Positions 27,373 through 36,249 of a stretch of DNA of 64,000 bases are shown in pieces. This DNA is from JAFDVL01 sp963794955. Lineage in GTDB: Bacteria; Acidobacteriota; Blastocatellia; RBC074. The stretch is taken from positions 124,001-188,000 of the forward strand of contig CAWCGF010000003.1 of NCBI GenBank assembly GCA_963794955.1, in the 5' to 3' direction. The notes below the pieces were generated by a model. It had not been told where the DNA came from, did no database searches, and saw nothing but the letters and a program-made list of their open reading frames with translations. How positions within the stretch are numbered: position 1 is the first letter of the stretch; the number at the start of each line of letters is the position of its first letter. The position numbers were made by a program, and so were the translations under genes.

Positions 27373-27918
27373 CTATTTGGTTTCCACCACGACGACTTTT
27401 TCATCGTCATCAAATTCCGGCAACATGACTTTGATGATCTCGTGTTCCGTCGTGTAGACATACTTGCCGATATAATCTGCCTGAATCGGCAATTCGCGCC
27501 AACCGCGATCAACCAGCACAGCCAGTTGCACGCGATGCGGACGGCCAAAATCAATCAACTCATCCAAAGCCGCGCGCACGGTGCGGCCCGTGTAGAGCAC
27601 ATCGTCCACCAGGATAATCGTCTTGCCTGTGATGTTGGCGGGTAGTTGCGTGCTGTTGACGACGGGTTGTTCGGCGACCGTACTAAGATCATCACGATAG
27701 AGCGTGATGTCGAGCGTGCCGGTAGCGACTTCGACCTCATCCATCTCTCTGATTTTGGCGGCCAATTTTTCCGCCAACGGAACGCCGCGCCGATGAATCC
27801 CGACGAGCAATACGACCGATAAATCAGGGTTGTTTTCGACGATTTGCGAGGCCATCCGCGCCATCACGCGGTTCATATCGGCGGCGGTCATTACGACGGC
27901 TTTTTCTTTGAAGTCCAT
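27373..27918 (-). CDS. pyrR: Bifunctional pyr operon regulator / uracil phosphoribosyltransferase PyrR
   Basis: A type I phosphoribosyltransferase fold protein of 181 residues. The PRPP-binding motif is IILVDDVLYTGRTVRAALD, and the N-terminal VGIHRRGVPLAEKL segment is typical of PyrR. In Gram-positive bacteria it binds pyr leader RNA to cause attenuation and has weak UPRTase activity. I could not find a convincing PyrR-binding loop plus terminator/antiterminator in the short gaps here, so RNA control is unproven. It heads the pyr segment, 9 bp after the ClpX-type zinc-finger gene. Confidence 0.92.
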   Translation of the reverse strand: MDFKEKAVVMTAADMNRVMARMASQIVENNPDLSVVLLVGIHRRGVPLAEKLAAKIREMDEVEVATGTLDITLYRDDLSTVAEQPVVNSTQLPANITGKTIILVDDVLYTGRTVRAALDELIDFGRPHRVQLAVLVDRGWRELPIQADYIGKYVYTTEHEIIKVMLPEFDDDEKVVVVETK

Positions 27919-27927
27919 GGGTTCGCC

Positions 27928-28206
27928 TCAAAAATGTTTGGAAGGAAGCACGATGTCCTTCTGGTCCCCCCGAAAATGTTCCGAGTGCAATAATGCTTCT
28001 TCAACCTCGCCCAGGCTGGGCAGGACAGTTGTTAACGAGCCACAATTACTCAACGTATCCATCACGACAATTTCAATGCACACGTCAACACATTGATTGC
28101 AAATATACACTTGCGGGCCAGCGATGAGTTTCTCCACCTCATGCTTGTCTTTGCCGCAAAAGCTACAGCGCAAGGAGCCAGCGAGCGTGTCTTTATAGTA
28201 TCCCAT
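27928..28206 (-). CDS. Stand-alone ClpX-type C4 zinc-finger protein
   Basis: A 92-residue protein that contains the zinc-binding domain of ClpX (LRCSFCGKDKHEVEKLIAGP...YICNQCVDVCIEIV, four Cys in CxxC...CxxC) but no AAA+ ATPase. The start at 28206 is MGYYKDTLAG, with GGAGG 10-14 bp upstream. The remainder (LLHSEHFRGDQKDIVLPSKHF) is unrelated to ClpX. In ClpX this domain dimerises and binds adaptors; a lone copy may be a small adaptor or regulator. It lies directly before pyrR. Confidence 0.8.
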   Translation of the reverse strand: MGYYKDTLAGSLRCSFCGKDKHEVEKLIAGPQVYICNQCVDVCIEIVVMDTLSNCGSLTTVLPSLGEVEEALLHSEHFRGDQKDIVLPSKHF

Positions 28207-28278
28207 CTCCAATGACCTCCGGTTTTCAACTACCACTGATTGCTTCTTTAATGTGTGTGGCAGGCAATATAACACTGC

Positions 28279-28710
28279 TCACAATCGTTTCGCCAGTTCC
28301 GCCTGGAAGCGCAGAATCCGGCGCGCATTTGTCCCAAAATCGCCTTTACCGACACGGGAGCTCGAATGCACATACACGGTGCAATTCTCGCCGATGCCAG
28401 GTTTGATCGTAATCGTCACGTCATCCTTGAAGCGAAAGATCCGCGTCGTAGCGACCACCTCGATCTCGCCTGCCTCCCGATCTTCGCGCGTAATTTCCCA
28501 GCCAAACTCTTGCACCGTTGCCAATGTCGCATCGAACGCACGGTAGGCTGGCACCATGAAATGTTGCGGTTGCAACTCAGGATATTCTGGCGTCTCGCCC
28601 GTTTTGACATCATTAGTGCGCGGCCAGAGCAGGCTGGAAATCAACACGCCGCCCAGCAGCACTGCGAACAGTAGCCCACCCGTGAGAAGTATTTTCCTGG
28701 CGTTTCGCAT
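28279..28710 (-). CDS. DUF1499-family membrane-anchored protein
   Basis: A 143-residue protein with one N-terminal membrane helix (KILLTGGLLFAVLLGGVLISSLLW) and a DUF1499 domain (VPAYRAFDATLATVQEFGWEI ... RVGKGDFGTNARRI). The family is widespread and of unknown function. It lies first in the minus-strand pyr transcript, 72 bp before the zinc-finger gene, and divergent from pyrK. Confidence 0.8.
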   Translation of the reverse strand: MRNARKILLTGGLLFAVLLGGVLISSLLWPRTNDVKTGETPEYPELQPQHFMVPAYRAFDATLATVQEFGWEITREDREAGEIEVVATTRIFRFKDDVTITIKPGIGENCTVYVHSSSRVGKGDFGTNARRILRFQAELAKRL

Positions 28711-29064
28711 GAAGAATTCGCATCTGCAACTAAGGTTGATGTGAAAGAGCCATCAAGATACACAATGCCGTGCTGATTGTAAAAGCTTCTCACCCTGCAC
28801 GTAGTGGCAATTTGGGTGGGATGATTGAAAACTTACGAGCAATCCCGTTATCTTCAATGAGATCATGGTTGTTGGTTCTTTGGCTGCGAGTCATTATCTG
28901 TTGGCAGTGGCCTCGTACTGGCAATGGGCTTAGGCGTATTACACGTCGCTGGGCAGGCAGAAAGTATGCGCGTATCTATGCGCCCGCCATTCTTGTCTGA
29001 TCTTCAAAGCGTCTGTTACACTGCCGGTTGCAACCCTAACCCATAAACTTCGGAGTCCAAGATA
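28711..29064. other. Divergent promoter region between the two pyr arms
   Basis: A gap of about 350 bp separates the minus-strand arm (DUF1499 to pyrC) from the plus-strand arm (pyrK to pyrF) and must contain both promoters. I see no clear consensus boxes, riboswitch or small gene. Confidence 0.4.
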
Positions 29065-29928
29065 TTGTCCAAAGAAAGTCTGTCCAGAGAAAAGGTTATT
29101 GATGCGATTGCTATAGTTGAGTGCAACGACTTGTTCGCCTCGATACCTCAAGATCAAGGCCGAAGCCGCCACTATGGCTTTTTGCGACTGCGCCTTGACC
29201 AACCGCAAACGATCCTGCCCGGTCAATTTGCGATGCTGAAAAAGCGCGGCATTTACGAACCGCTGCTGCGCCGCGCGATGGCGTATTATCGCGTCGAGTT
29301 GCACCGTGACAGCGTCAGCGTCGAATTCATTTATCAGATTCTGGGACGCGGCACCGATGCGCTTTCGACAATGCGTGTAGGCGATGAAGTGGACTACCTC
29401 GGCGCGCTCGGCAACACCTACGACATCGCTGCGGCACAAGGCAAGGAAGCCTTGTTGGTCGTAGGCGGCGTCGGTTCGGCGGCAGTGTTTATGCTGGCAG
29501 AAGAATTACGAAAAGAAAAAATCCCAACGCGGGTGTTCATTGGCGGTGCAAGCCGTGGCGATTTGCTGGGGCTGGACGATTTTGTGGAATTGCTGGGCAA
29601 AGAAAATATCTTCAGCGCCACGGTTGACGGCAGCGAAGGCGAAGCCGGTTTCGTGACGGCCCCACTCGAACGGCATTTGAAAGCGAATGCAGGCAAGTCA
29701 ATGTTAATTTATTCCTGTGGCCCGGATGTGATGTTGCATCGCGTGGCGATGATTGCGGAAGCGCAGCATGTTCCCGCGCAACTTTCGCTTGAAGCGCCGA
29801 TGGCTTGCGGCATTGGGATATGTGTGGGCTGTGCCGTTGCGGTCAAAGCCGATGTGCCGGAAGGCTTCATTTACAAAAAAGTCTGCACCGATGGCCCAAT
29901 ATTTTGGGGGCAGCATTTACACTGGTGA
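29065..29928 (+). CDS. pyrK: Dihydroorotate dehydrogenase electron-transfer subunit PyrK
   Basis: FAD and [2Fe-2S] subunit that passes electrons from PyrD (class 1B) to NAD. The FAD part has LLRRAMAYYRV and the NAD part LLVVGGVGSAAVFMLAEEL. The iron-sulfur cysteines sit in MACGIGICVGCAVAV and VCTDGPIF near the C-terminus. Translation seems to start at TTG 29065 with GGAG about 11 bp upstream. The gene starts the plus-strand arm; the next gene follows 3 bp after its stop. Confidence 0.92.
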   Translation: MSKESLSREKVIDAIAIVECNDLFASIPQDQGRSRHYGFLRLRLDQPQTILPGQFAMLKKRGIYEPLLRRAMAYYRVELHRDSVSVEFIYQILGRGTDALSTMRVGDEVDYLGALGNTYDIAAAQGKEALLVVGGVGSAAVFMLAEELRKEKIPTRVFIGGASRGDLLGLDDFVELLGKENIFSATVDGSEGEAGFVTAPLERHLKANAGKSMLIYSCGPDVMLHRVAMIAEAQHVPAQLSLEAPMACGIGICVGCAVAVKADVPEGFIYKKVCTDGPIFWGQHLHW

Positions 29929-29931
29929 TTT

Positions 29932-30951
29932 ATGCGACGAAGGGAGTTTATTCAATCAACCGCGTTTTCGTTGGGCGGAGTAGCAGCGGCTTTCAGCTTC
30001 TCGCCAAAGCCGCAACCCGTCGTTATGACGGTGCGCGGGCCGATCAATCCCAATCGGCTCGGCACAACGCTGATGCACGAACATGTGATGGTTGATTTTG
30101 TTGGCGCGGATAAAGCCAGCAAAGAACGTTACAACAGCGCCGAAGTTTTCAGCGTCGCGCTGCCTTACTTGAAGAAGGTTGCTGCCCTTGGTTGCCAGAC
30201 TTTGGTTGAATGCACTCCGTCGTACATCGGCAAAGATGCTACGCTGCTGAAAAAACTATCTGAAGCGGTTGGCCTCAACATCATCACTAATACGGGCTAT
30301 TACGGTGCAGCGAATGACAAGTTTGTTCCCGCCCACGCCTACCAGGAAACCGCAGAACAACTGGCCGCCCGTTGGAGCAGGGAATTTGAGCAGGGCATTG
30401 AAGATACGGGCATCAAACCAGGCATTATCAAAATAGGAGTTGATGCCGGACCGTTGTCGGAGATTGATGCCAAGCTGGTCAAAGCCGCAGCCCTGACACA
30501 TTTACAAACCGGGCTGACAATCGGTTCGCATACGGGCAACGGTGTTGCCGCGCTTCAGCAATTAGACTTGCTCGAAAGCCTTGGGATCAGCCCCCGTGCG
30601 TTTATCTGGATTCACGCCCAGAATGAAAAGGATCAAACAGTTCATCGGCGCGCCGCAGAACGCGGGTGCTGGGTGGAATTCGATGGCATCAATCCCAAAA
30701 GCGCGGCGCAACACGCCGAGTTCGTAATGAATCTGTCGACGCACGGCTATTTATCGCGCGTGTTGGTTTCAATGGATGCCGGCTGGTATCACGTGGGCGA
30801 ACCGCAAGGCGGCAATTATCGCAGTTACGAAAGTTTATTCACAGACTTTTTACCGATCCTCAGAAAGCACTTAAGCACCCGCCAGATCAATCAATTGCTG
30901 AAGGAAAATCCACCAAAGGCCCTGAGCTTGGAGATCAAACGCGCAAAATGA
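29932..30951 (+). CDS. Phosphotriesterase-family amidohydrolase with Tat signal
   Basis: A binuclear-metal amidohydrolase-fold protein. The N-terminus RRREFIQSTAFSLGG is a twin-arginine export signal. The first metal pair is in MHEHVMVDF, the carboxylated bridging Lys would be in GIIKIGVDAG, and later metal ligands are in IGSHTGNG, IHAQN and SMDAGW. Members hydrolyse phosphotriesters, lactones or related substrates. It is translationally locked between pyrK and pyrD (3-bp gap, then ATGA overlap with pyrD), although an exported enzyme has no obvious role in pyrimidine synthesis. Confidence 0.85.
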   Translation: MRRREFIQSTAFSLGGVAAAFSFSPKPQPVVMTVRGPINPNRLGTTLMHEHVMVDFVGADKASKERYNSAEVFSVALPYLKKVAALGCQTLVECTPSYIGKDATLLKKLSEAVGLNIITNTGYYGAANDKFVPAHAYQETAEQLAARWSREFEQGIEDTGIKPGIIKIGVDAGPLSEIDAKLVKAAALTHLQTGLTIGSHTGNGVAALQQLDLLESLGISPRAFIWIHAQNEKDQTVHRRAAERGCWVEFDGINPKSAAQHAEFVMNLSTHGYLSRVLVSMDAGWYHVGEPQGGNYRSYESLFTDFLPILRKHLSTRQINQLLKENPPKALSLEIKRAK

Positions 30952-31868
30952 TGACTAACGCACTGTTAACAACTGAAATCGCAGGCGTGACCTTCCCGAA
31001 TCCCGTTGGCACGGCCAGCGGTACGTGTGGGTATGGCCTGGACTTAAAAGAGTTGATTGATCTCAACAAGCTCGGCGCTGTATTTACGAAAGGTTTGTCC
31101 GCACAGCCAATGCGTGGCAACGCGCCGTGGCGCATCGTCGAAACGCACGGCGGCATGCTCAATGCCATCGGCTTGCAGAACATCGGCGCGAAAACGTTTG
31201 TCGAAGAGAAACTGCCGGAACTGCGGCAATACGCGACACGCATCATTCCCAATGTGTTCGGCTATTCGATTGACGAATACAGCGAGGCGATTCGCATTTT
31301 GGAAGACGGCGACGGTATTCACGCATACGAACTGAACATCTCCTGCCCGAATGTCAAAGAAGGCGGCAAATCGTTTGCAAATGATGCTTGCCAGGCGGCG
31401 GAAGTGACGGCGGCGGTCAAGAAAGCTTCGTCGCGCCCGGTGATCGTCAAGCTGTCGCCCAACGTGACAGACATCGCCGAAATCGCGCGGGCAGTGGAAG
31501 ATGCCGGAGCCGATGCGCTCTCGCTCATCAACACGGCGGTTGGGATGTCCATTGATATTCATACCCGCAAGCCGCGTATTGCGAATGTAACGGGCGGCTT
31601 GTCCGGCCCCGCGATCAAACCGATTGCCGTGCGTTGTGTCTTTCAAGCCTATCGCGCGGTGAAGATACCGCTTATTGGCATTGGCGGCATTGCGACAACT
31701 GAAGACGCCTTGGAGTTCATCATAGCGGGCGCGCGATTGGTGCAAGTCGGCACGGCGAATTTTTATGATCCAAGTGCTTCGATGAAAATAATTGACGGTT
31801 TGGCCGAATATTGCCGACAACATAAACGACAAAACATCGGCGAACTGGTCGGCACGGTAGAGATATAA
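30948..31868 (+). CDS. pyrD: Dihydroorotate dehydrogenase catalytic subunit, class 1B
   Basis: FMN enzyme oxidising dihydroorotate to orotate. The active-site Cys is in ELNISCPNVKEGG, which marks class 1 (class 2 has Ser). FMN-phosphate segments are PLIGIGGIATTEDALEFI and GARLVQVGTANF. The start ATG at 30948 overlaps the stop of the phosphotriesterase gene (ATGA). A longer in-frame extension upstream would cover most of that gene's 3' end and is rejected. It pairs with PyrK, 1 kb upstream. Confidence 0.95.
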   Translation: MMTNALLTTEIAGVTFPNPVGTASGTCGYGLDLKELIDLNKLGAVFTKGLSAQPMRGNAPWRIVETHGGMLNAIGLQNIGAKTFVEEKLPELRQYATRIIPNVFGYSIDEYSEAIRILEDGDGIHAYELNISCPNVKEGGKSFANDACQAAEVTAAVKKASSRPVIVKLSPNVTDIAEIARAVEDAGADALSLINTAVGMSIDIHTRKPRIANVTGGLSGPAIKPIAVRCVFQAYRAVKIPLIGIGGIATTEDALEFIIAGARLVQVGTANFYDPSASMKIIDGLAEYCRQHKRQNIGELVGTVEI

Positions 31869-31869
31869 A

Positions 31870-32790
31870 ATGCAAAGCAAAAGGCAAAGAGCAAAAGGCA
31901 AGTATCAAAAGGGCGGAAGATTATTTTTCGTTTTTGTCGGATTGGTCTATTTTCTTGGAATGTTAGGCACCAATGCGTTTGCGCAGGCGGCGACTAACAT
32001 CTCTTGGGTACCGGAAAAACTTATCAACGGCGCGCCTTGCGTGTTTCACCACAAGCCTGCTGCGGCGCTTAAGTCTTTGAGCGGAAGTTTTTTGGGGAGG
32101 CGCGTTTTTTTTAGCTTCGATCAGACGAATGGGATTTGGTACGCTTTGGCGGGCATTGATTATGATACGAAACCAGGCAATTACGATTTAGCGCTCAACG
32201 GTGTTGCGGCAGATGGGCAGAAACTTTCCTTCGCGCAAAGCGTGCCGATTGCTAAAGGGTTTTACCGGACTTCGGCCTTGAGCGTGCCGAAAAAATATGT
32301 GGAGCCTGATCCGGCGGATGTCCCGCGCATTTTGCAGGAGCGCGATTTGAAAAATGAATTGTTCGGCAAAGTTTCTGCGACGCGGTTGTGGACAGGAAAC
32401 TTTCTTACGCCTGCTGGCACGAACACTTCATCAGAATTCGGTTCGCAACGCACCTACAATGGCAAACGGCAAAGCGTGCATCAGGGGTTGGATTACAACG
32501 CCGCGACCGGCACGGCGATTCACGCGATCAATAGTGGCAAGGTGATTCTGGCGCGCGAGCTATATTTTGAAGGCAATTGCGTTGTCATAGATCACGGACA
32601 AGGTTTGCTTTCGCTGTACTTGCATCTGTCGCAATTCAAAGTTAAAGAAGGCGACACGGTGAACAAGCGCCAATTGATTGCGCTCAGCGGTAGCACCGGA
32701 CGTGTCACTGGCCCGCATTTGCATTTAGCCGTGCGTTGGCAAGGAAGTTATGTGAATCCGGCCACCTTGTTGGGAATCAAACTGCCGTGA
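31870..32790 (+). CDS. Secreted M23 (LytM-type) peptidoglycan endopeptidase
   Basis: A zinc metallopeptidase predicted to cut peptidoglycan cross-bridges. A basic N-terminus leads into a membrane/signal segment (LFFVFVGLVYFLGMLGTNAFAQ). The M23 domain is at the C-terminus: HQGLDYNAATGTAIHA (His and Asp zinc ligands) and GPHLHLAVRW (the HxH). All ligands are intact. The gene starts 1 bp after pyrD. The first 14 codons are an A/G-rich repetitive stretch (SKRQRAKGKYQKGG) that looks like intergenic repeat DNA captured as coding sequence. Confidence 0.88.
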   Translation: MQSKRQRAKGKYQKGGRLFFVFVGLVYFLGMLGTNAFAQAATNISWVPEKLINGAPCVFHHKPAAALKSLSGSFLGRRVFFSFDQTNGIWYALAGIDYDTKPGNYDLALNGVAADGQKLSFAQSVPIAKGFYRTSALSVPKKYVEPDPADVPRILQERDLKNELFGKVSATRLWTGNFLTPAGTNTSSEFGSQRTYNGKRQSVHQGLDYNAATGTAIHAINSGKVILARELYFEGNCVVIDHGQGLLSLYLHLSQFKVKEGDTVNKRQLIALSGSTGRVTGPHLHLAVRWQGSYVNPATLLGIKLP

Positions 32791-32797
32791 TGGGATT

Positions 32798-33286
32798 ATG
32801 CAAGTACGACTCGCCACAACCGATGATGCTGCCGCGATGGCCGACATTTACAATGAAGGCATCGCAGATCGCGTTGCTACGTTTGAGACGAAACCTAGAA
32901 CGGAGGCAGAGGTGCGGGCGTGGTTTGATGGTGTGCATCCGCTGGTTGTAGTTGAAGACGCGAATCAGGTCATTGCCTTTGCCTCGACCTCGACATATCG
33001 CCCGCGTGGATGTTATGACGGCATCGCAGAAACTTCTGTTTATGTGGCGCGCGCTGCCAGAGGGCGCGGGGCAGGGAAGCTGGCGCTTCAGAAATTACTT
33101 GAACTTGCCGAAGAAGCTGGATACTGGAAATTGGTGTCCCGCATTTTTCCGGCGAACCAAAACAGCCGCAAGCTCGTTCGATCTCTTGGCTTTCGAGAAG
33201 TCGGAGTTTACGAGAAACACAGTCAATTAGACGGAATCTGGCGCGATGTCGTGATTGTCGAGCGACTGCTGCCAAAAAATCTGTAG
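32798..33286 (+). CDS. GNAT acetyltransferase, phosphinothricin-acetyltransferase-like
   Basis: A 162-residue GCN5-related N-acetyltransferase. The acetyl-CoA pyrophosphate loop is ARAARGRGAGKLAL. The pattern DIYNEGIADRVATFETKPRT ... NQNSRKLVRSLGFREVGVYEKH is characteristic of the phosphinothricin/methionine-sulfoximine acetyltransferase subgroup. The natural substrate is probably an amino-acid analogue. It lies in the pyr plus-strand run between the M23 gene and pyrF, with 7- and 9-bp gaps. Confidence 0.88.
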   Translation: MQVRLATTDDAAAMADIYNEGIADRVATFETKPRTEAEVRAWFDGVHPLVVVEDANQVIAFASTSTYRPRGCYDGIAETSVYVARAARGRGAGKLALQKLLELAEEAGYWKLVSRIFPANQNSRKLVRSLGFREVGVYEKHSQLDGIWRDVVIVERLLPKNL

Positions 33287-33295
33287 CAAGAATCC

Positions 33296-34042
33296 ATGAG
33301 TTCAATACAACCCATAATACCTGCAAAAGATCGCATCGTTGTTGCCTTGGATGTTGAAACGTCGGCCCAGGCCCTGGCGTTAGTCGAAAAGCTGCGCGGA
33401 CTGGTTGGCATGTTCAAGATCGGGAAGCAGCTTTTTACTGCCGCCGGGCCGGACATCGTGCGGCAAGTCGTCGGACTGGGCGAAAAAGTTTTTCTTGATC
33501 TCAAATTTCACGATATTCCGAATACAGTGGCAAGCGCAGGGGTGGAAGCGGCGCGGCTTGGCGTCAGTATTTTTAATGTACATGCACTGGGCGGATCGGC
33601 TATGATGCGGGCGACGGTTGATGCCATTAACGCTGCCGCAGAGCGCGAGAATTTAGCCAAGCCATTGATTTTAGCGGTCACGATTTTGACAAGCCACGAC
33701 CAGTTGTCCCTGCGCGAAATCGGTCTCGAACGATCCATCCAGGAACAGGTGCTTCGTTTGGCACAGCTTGCCGCTACTTCAGGAATTAACGGCGTGGTTG
33801 CTTCGCCGCTGGAAATTGCGCCACTCCGAGCTACTCTTGAAAATCCGAATTTTGTGATTTTGACGCCAGGCGTACGGCCTACAGGCGCGGTGCTGAACGA
33901 TCAGAAACGCGTGATGACGCCGGGCGATGCCGTCAAGGCGGGCGCAGATTATCTGGTGATCGGACGGCCTATCACGGGGGCGGAGAACCCGGTAGCCGCC
34001 GCGCAAAAAATTAGCGAAGAAATCGAACAAGCCGTCGCCTGA
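33296..34042 (+). CDS. pyrF: Orotidine-5'-phosphate decarboxylase, type 1
   Basis: Last step of UMP synthesis: decarboxylation of OMP. The catalytic Lys/Asp array is in FLDLKFHDIPNTV (residues 67-79), with the first Lys in MFKIGKQLF and the phosphate-binding end in LTPGVRP and DYLVIGRPIT. Length (248) is typical of type 1. It closes the plus-strand pyr arm. Confidence 0.95.
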   Translation: MSSIQPIIPAKDRIVVALDVETSAQALALVEKLRGLVGMFKIGKQLFTAAGPDIVRQVVGLGEKVFLDLKFHDIPNTVASAGVEAARLGVSIFNVHALGGSAMMRATVDAINAAAERENLAKPLILAVTILTSHDQLSLREIGLERSIQEQVLRLAQLAATSGINGVVASPLEIAPLRATLENPNFVILTPGVRPTGAVLNDQKRVMTPGDAVKAGADYLVIGRPITGAENPVAAAQKISEEIEQAVA

Positions 34043-34137
34043 TGCGTGTAAGAACGGCATCGGTCGTACGTGCGACTTTCAGCAGCCCTTAATGACGGTC
34101 GCGTAACTTCTGAAAATAAAGAGAAAGCACTAATCTC

Positions 34138-35766
34138 ATGATTGATAAAAAAGTTGTTCGCCTGGCTACGGGATTGCTGGTGCTCAGTTCGCTTAGTTGG
34201 ATTTGTGCCACCCAGCCCAGCAAAACAGTTTTCGCCGCACTGTCCGCGCGTCCTGGCACACAACAGCCCACTGGCAAGTTAACGCCGCCGTCGAAAACAG
34301 AACCTGCCGTAACAACGGCAACTCCGCCGCTTTCCGCGCGTCCATTTCAAGTTGGCGAAAAATTGAGCTTCAATGTTTCCTGGGCCAACTTTGTTACTGC
34401 TGCTCGCCTGGAAATGGAAGTCACCGGGCAAGGCGCATTTTTCGGGCAGCAAGGCTATCAACTACGCACCCGGGTCGAAACCCTCGGTTATGTTCGTACG
34501 CTTTTCACCGAGGTTGATAACCAATACACGTCTTACATTGATGGCAAAACGATGTTGCCATATCGCGCCGACAATACCACTCGGCAAGGGAAAACCAACG
34601 AAGACCAGACCATCAGCCTTGACCAACAGCGGCGCATTGCGCGCTATGGCGACAGTTCTGAATTGGCGCTTTCGTCGGACACGTTTGATTTACCTTCGCT
34701 CGTCTATGCGCTGCGTTTAGGTGAACTGAAGGCGGAGAATAAACCGACGAAGTTTTCCGCTTTGTTTGGTAAGCATCTGGTAGACATCGAGGCACAATTC
34801 AAAGCGCGTGAGCGTATCAATACACAAGCCGGAAGTTACGACACGATTCGCATTGATCTCAAAGCACGCACTAAAGACAAAACCGAATATAACGTGCGTG
34901 TCTGGTTTTCTGACGATAAGCAGCGTTTGCCAGTGTTGATGGTGTCCAAGCTGCCGTTCGGCGAAGTCCGCGCCGAGCTAGCGCAAGTTAGTATCAACAC
35001 GCAGCCCAAAGTGAATATGGTTGCGGTGGTGAATGCGCCGCCGGAAATTGCTTCGACCGATCCGCGCATTGTCCTGGGCGCAGCGGAGGACACGCTATCT
35101 GCCTTTGAGAACAGGCTGCCATTTACCGTCGGCGAACGGCTGAACTACGACGTTTCGTGGCTCAACCTGGGTTCGATTGGGAAGGTTAATCTGGCGATTC
35201 AGCGGCGCGGGAGTTTGGATAACAAAACAGTATTTGAAATGGTGGGAGAGCTTTCAACCTTTGGGGCAGCGCGCTCAATCATTGATTTGGATGATGCCTT
35301 CAAAAGTTATGCGCACGTTAATTCTTTAGTGCCGGTCAAGACCGAAACCAACATTCAGGAAGGGAAGCGCCGCAAACACATCATTGCGACGTACAAGGAC
35401 AATTCCGTGCGATTGGATAACGGCACACATTTCAATGTGCAGCCTGGCACGTTGGATTTGGTGTCGCTGTTTTATTCGGTGCGTGCGGCGCAGTTGAAAG
35501 TCGGCTTCAATCAAACATTTTATTTTGTGGATGCGAATCACCGTCCCCGCGCGTTGACCATCAAAGGCATCAAACAAGAAAGCATCAATAGCGCAATTGG
35601 AGCACGCGATACGTTGCAACTGGATATTGTCAGTCAGGAAAATAATCAACTGATCGCGCAGGCATGGGTCACAAACGATGCGCGTCACCTGCCACTTTAT
35701 ATTGTTGTTCGCCTCAGCTTTGGCGAAATCCGCTTACATCTCAAAAACGCCGTTAACGGCAAGTAA
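34138..35766 (+). CDS. Secreted protein with two DUF3108 domains
   Basis: A 542-residue exported protein. It has an N-terminal signal-like helix (LATGLLVLSSLSWICA) and a Pro/Thr-rich linker. Two homologous halves follow, about 70-285 and 325-535, each opening with F.VGE.L.(F/Y)(N/D)VSW and closing with LP...(V/I)...LPFGE(V/I)R or LSFGEIR. This is the DUF3108 layout, predicted to be a closed beta-barrel of the outer envelope. The tandem arrangement is an internal duplication. Function unknown. It starts 95 bp after pyrF and may be separately transcribed. Confidence 0.8.
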   Translation: MIDKKVVRLATGLLVLSSLSWICATQPSKTVFAALSARPGTQQPTGKLTPPSKTEPAVTTATPPLSARPFQVGEKLSFNVSWANFVTAARLEMEVTGQGAFFGQQGYQLRTRVETLGYVRTLFTEVDNQYTSYIDGKTMLPYRADNTTRQGKTNEDQTISLDQQRRIARYGDSSELALSSDTFDLPSLVYALRLGELKAENKPTKFSALFGKHLVDIEAQFKARERINTQAGSYDTIRIDLKARTKDKTEYNVRVWFSDDKQRLPVLMVSKLPFGEVRAELAQVSINTQPKVNMVAVVNAPPEIASTDPRIVLGAAEDTLSAFENRLPFTVGERLNYDVSWLNLGSIGKVNLAIQRRGSLDNKTVFEMVGELSTFGAARSIIDLDDAFKSYAHVNSLVPVKTETNIQEGKRRKHIIATYKDNSVRLDNGTHFNVQPGTLDLVSLFYSVRAAQLKVGFNQTFYFVDANHRPRALTIKGIKQESINSAIGARDTLQLDIVSQENNQLIAQAWVTNDARHLPLYIVVRLSFGEIRLHLKNAVNGK

Positions 35767-35828
35767 AAAAAGAGAGGACAAAATAACACGATGGAATTAC
35801 TTCTTCGTGTCAGCTTGTCCCCTCTTTT
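35767..35828 (+). terminator. Hairpin terminator after the DUF3108 gene
   Basis: AAAAGAGAGGACAA (35768-35781) pairs, with one mismatch, with TTGTCCCCTCTTTT (35815-35828) immediately after the stop codon. An inner CACGA/TCGTG pair extends the stem. Confidence 0.6.
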
Positions 35829-36077
35829 CGGACACGCAGGGGAGCGTAAGGGATAATTGCATTACTACCGCCAGCACCGGAATAATTGTTGCGCAAGCAT
35901 TGGATCACATAATGCTTAAAGCTCGCGCTATCATGGGCGGTGGGCTTTTGTCGTAGTAGTTTCTTCTCTGTCGGTTATGTTACAAGACGGCTGCCGGCGG
36001 TCTTCCCTGTACGGGTATGGTGATGAATAGTAACTGCACTGTCACTATAAACATTTTGTTTTTTTCGTCAAGCCCCA

Positions 36078-36167
36078 AAATGTATAGCAAACTTTCCAGT
36101 TTGCTGCCAATTCCCGCCGCAGCTCGCTGATAAACACATCAGCAAACTGGAAGTTTGCTGTACATTT
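36078..36167. repeat. Dispersed inverted repeat, copy 1
   Basis: Arms 36078-36106 and 36140-36167 match each other apart from two small differences. Each arm is itself a small hairpin (AGCAAACT...AGTTTGCT). The same arm sequence, beginning AAATGTACAGCAAACT, occurs again at 63135-63226. Confidence 0.8.
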
Positions 36168-36249
36168 CAGAAGTTTGACTTGCTCATCTCTATCTGTCAG
36201 AGGCATACTCCGTTTTCTCTTATCTTTTATAATTTACCCGGAGAAACCT

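Noticed and set aside
31044..31901. Minus-strand open frame of 285 codons over pyrD
   Set aside because: Antisense to the conserved pyrD; no start context and low-complexity Arg/His-rich translation.
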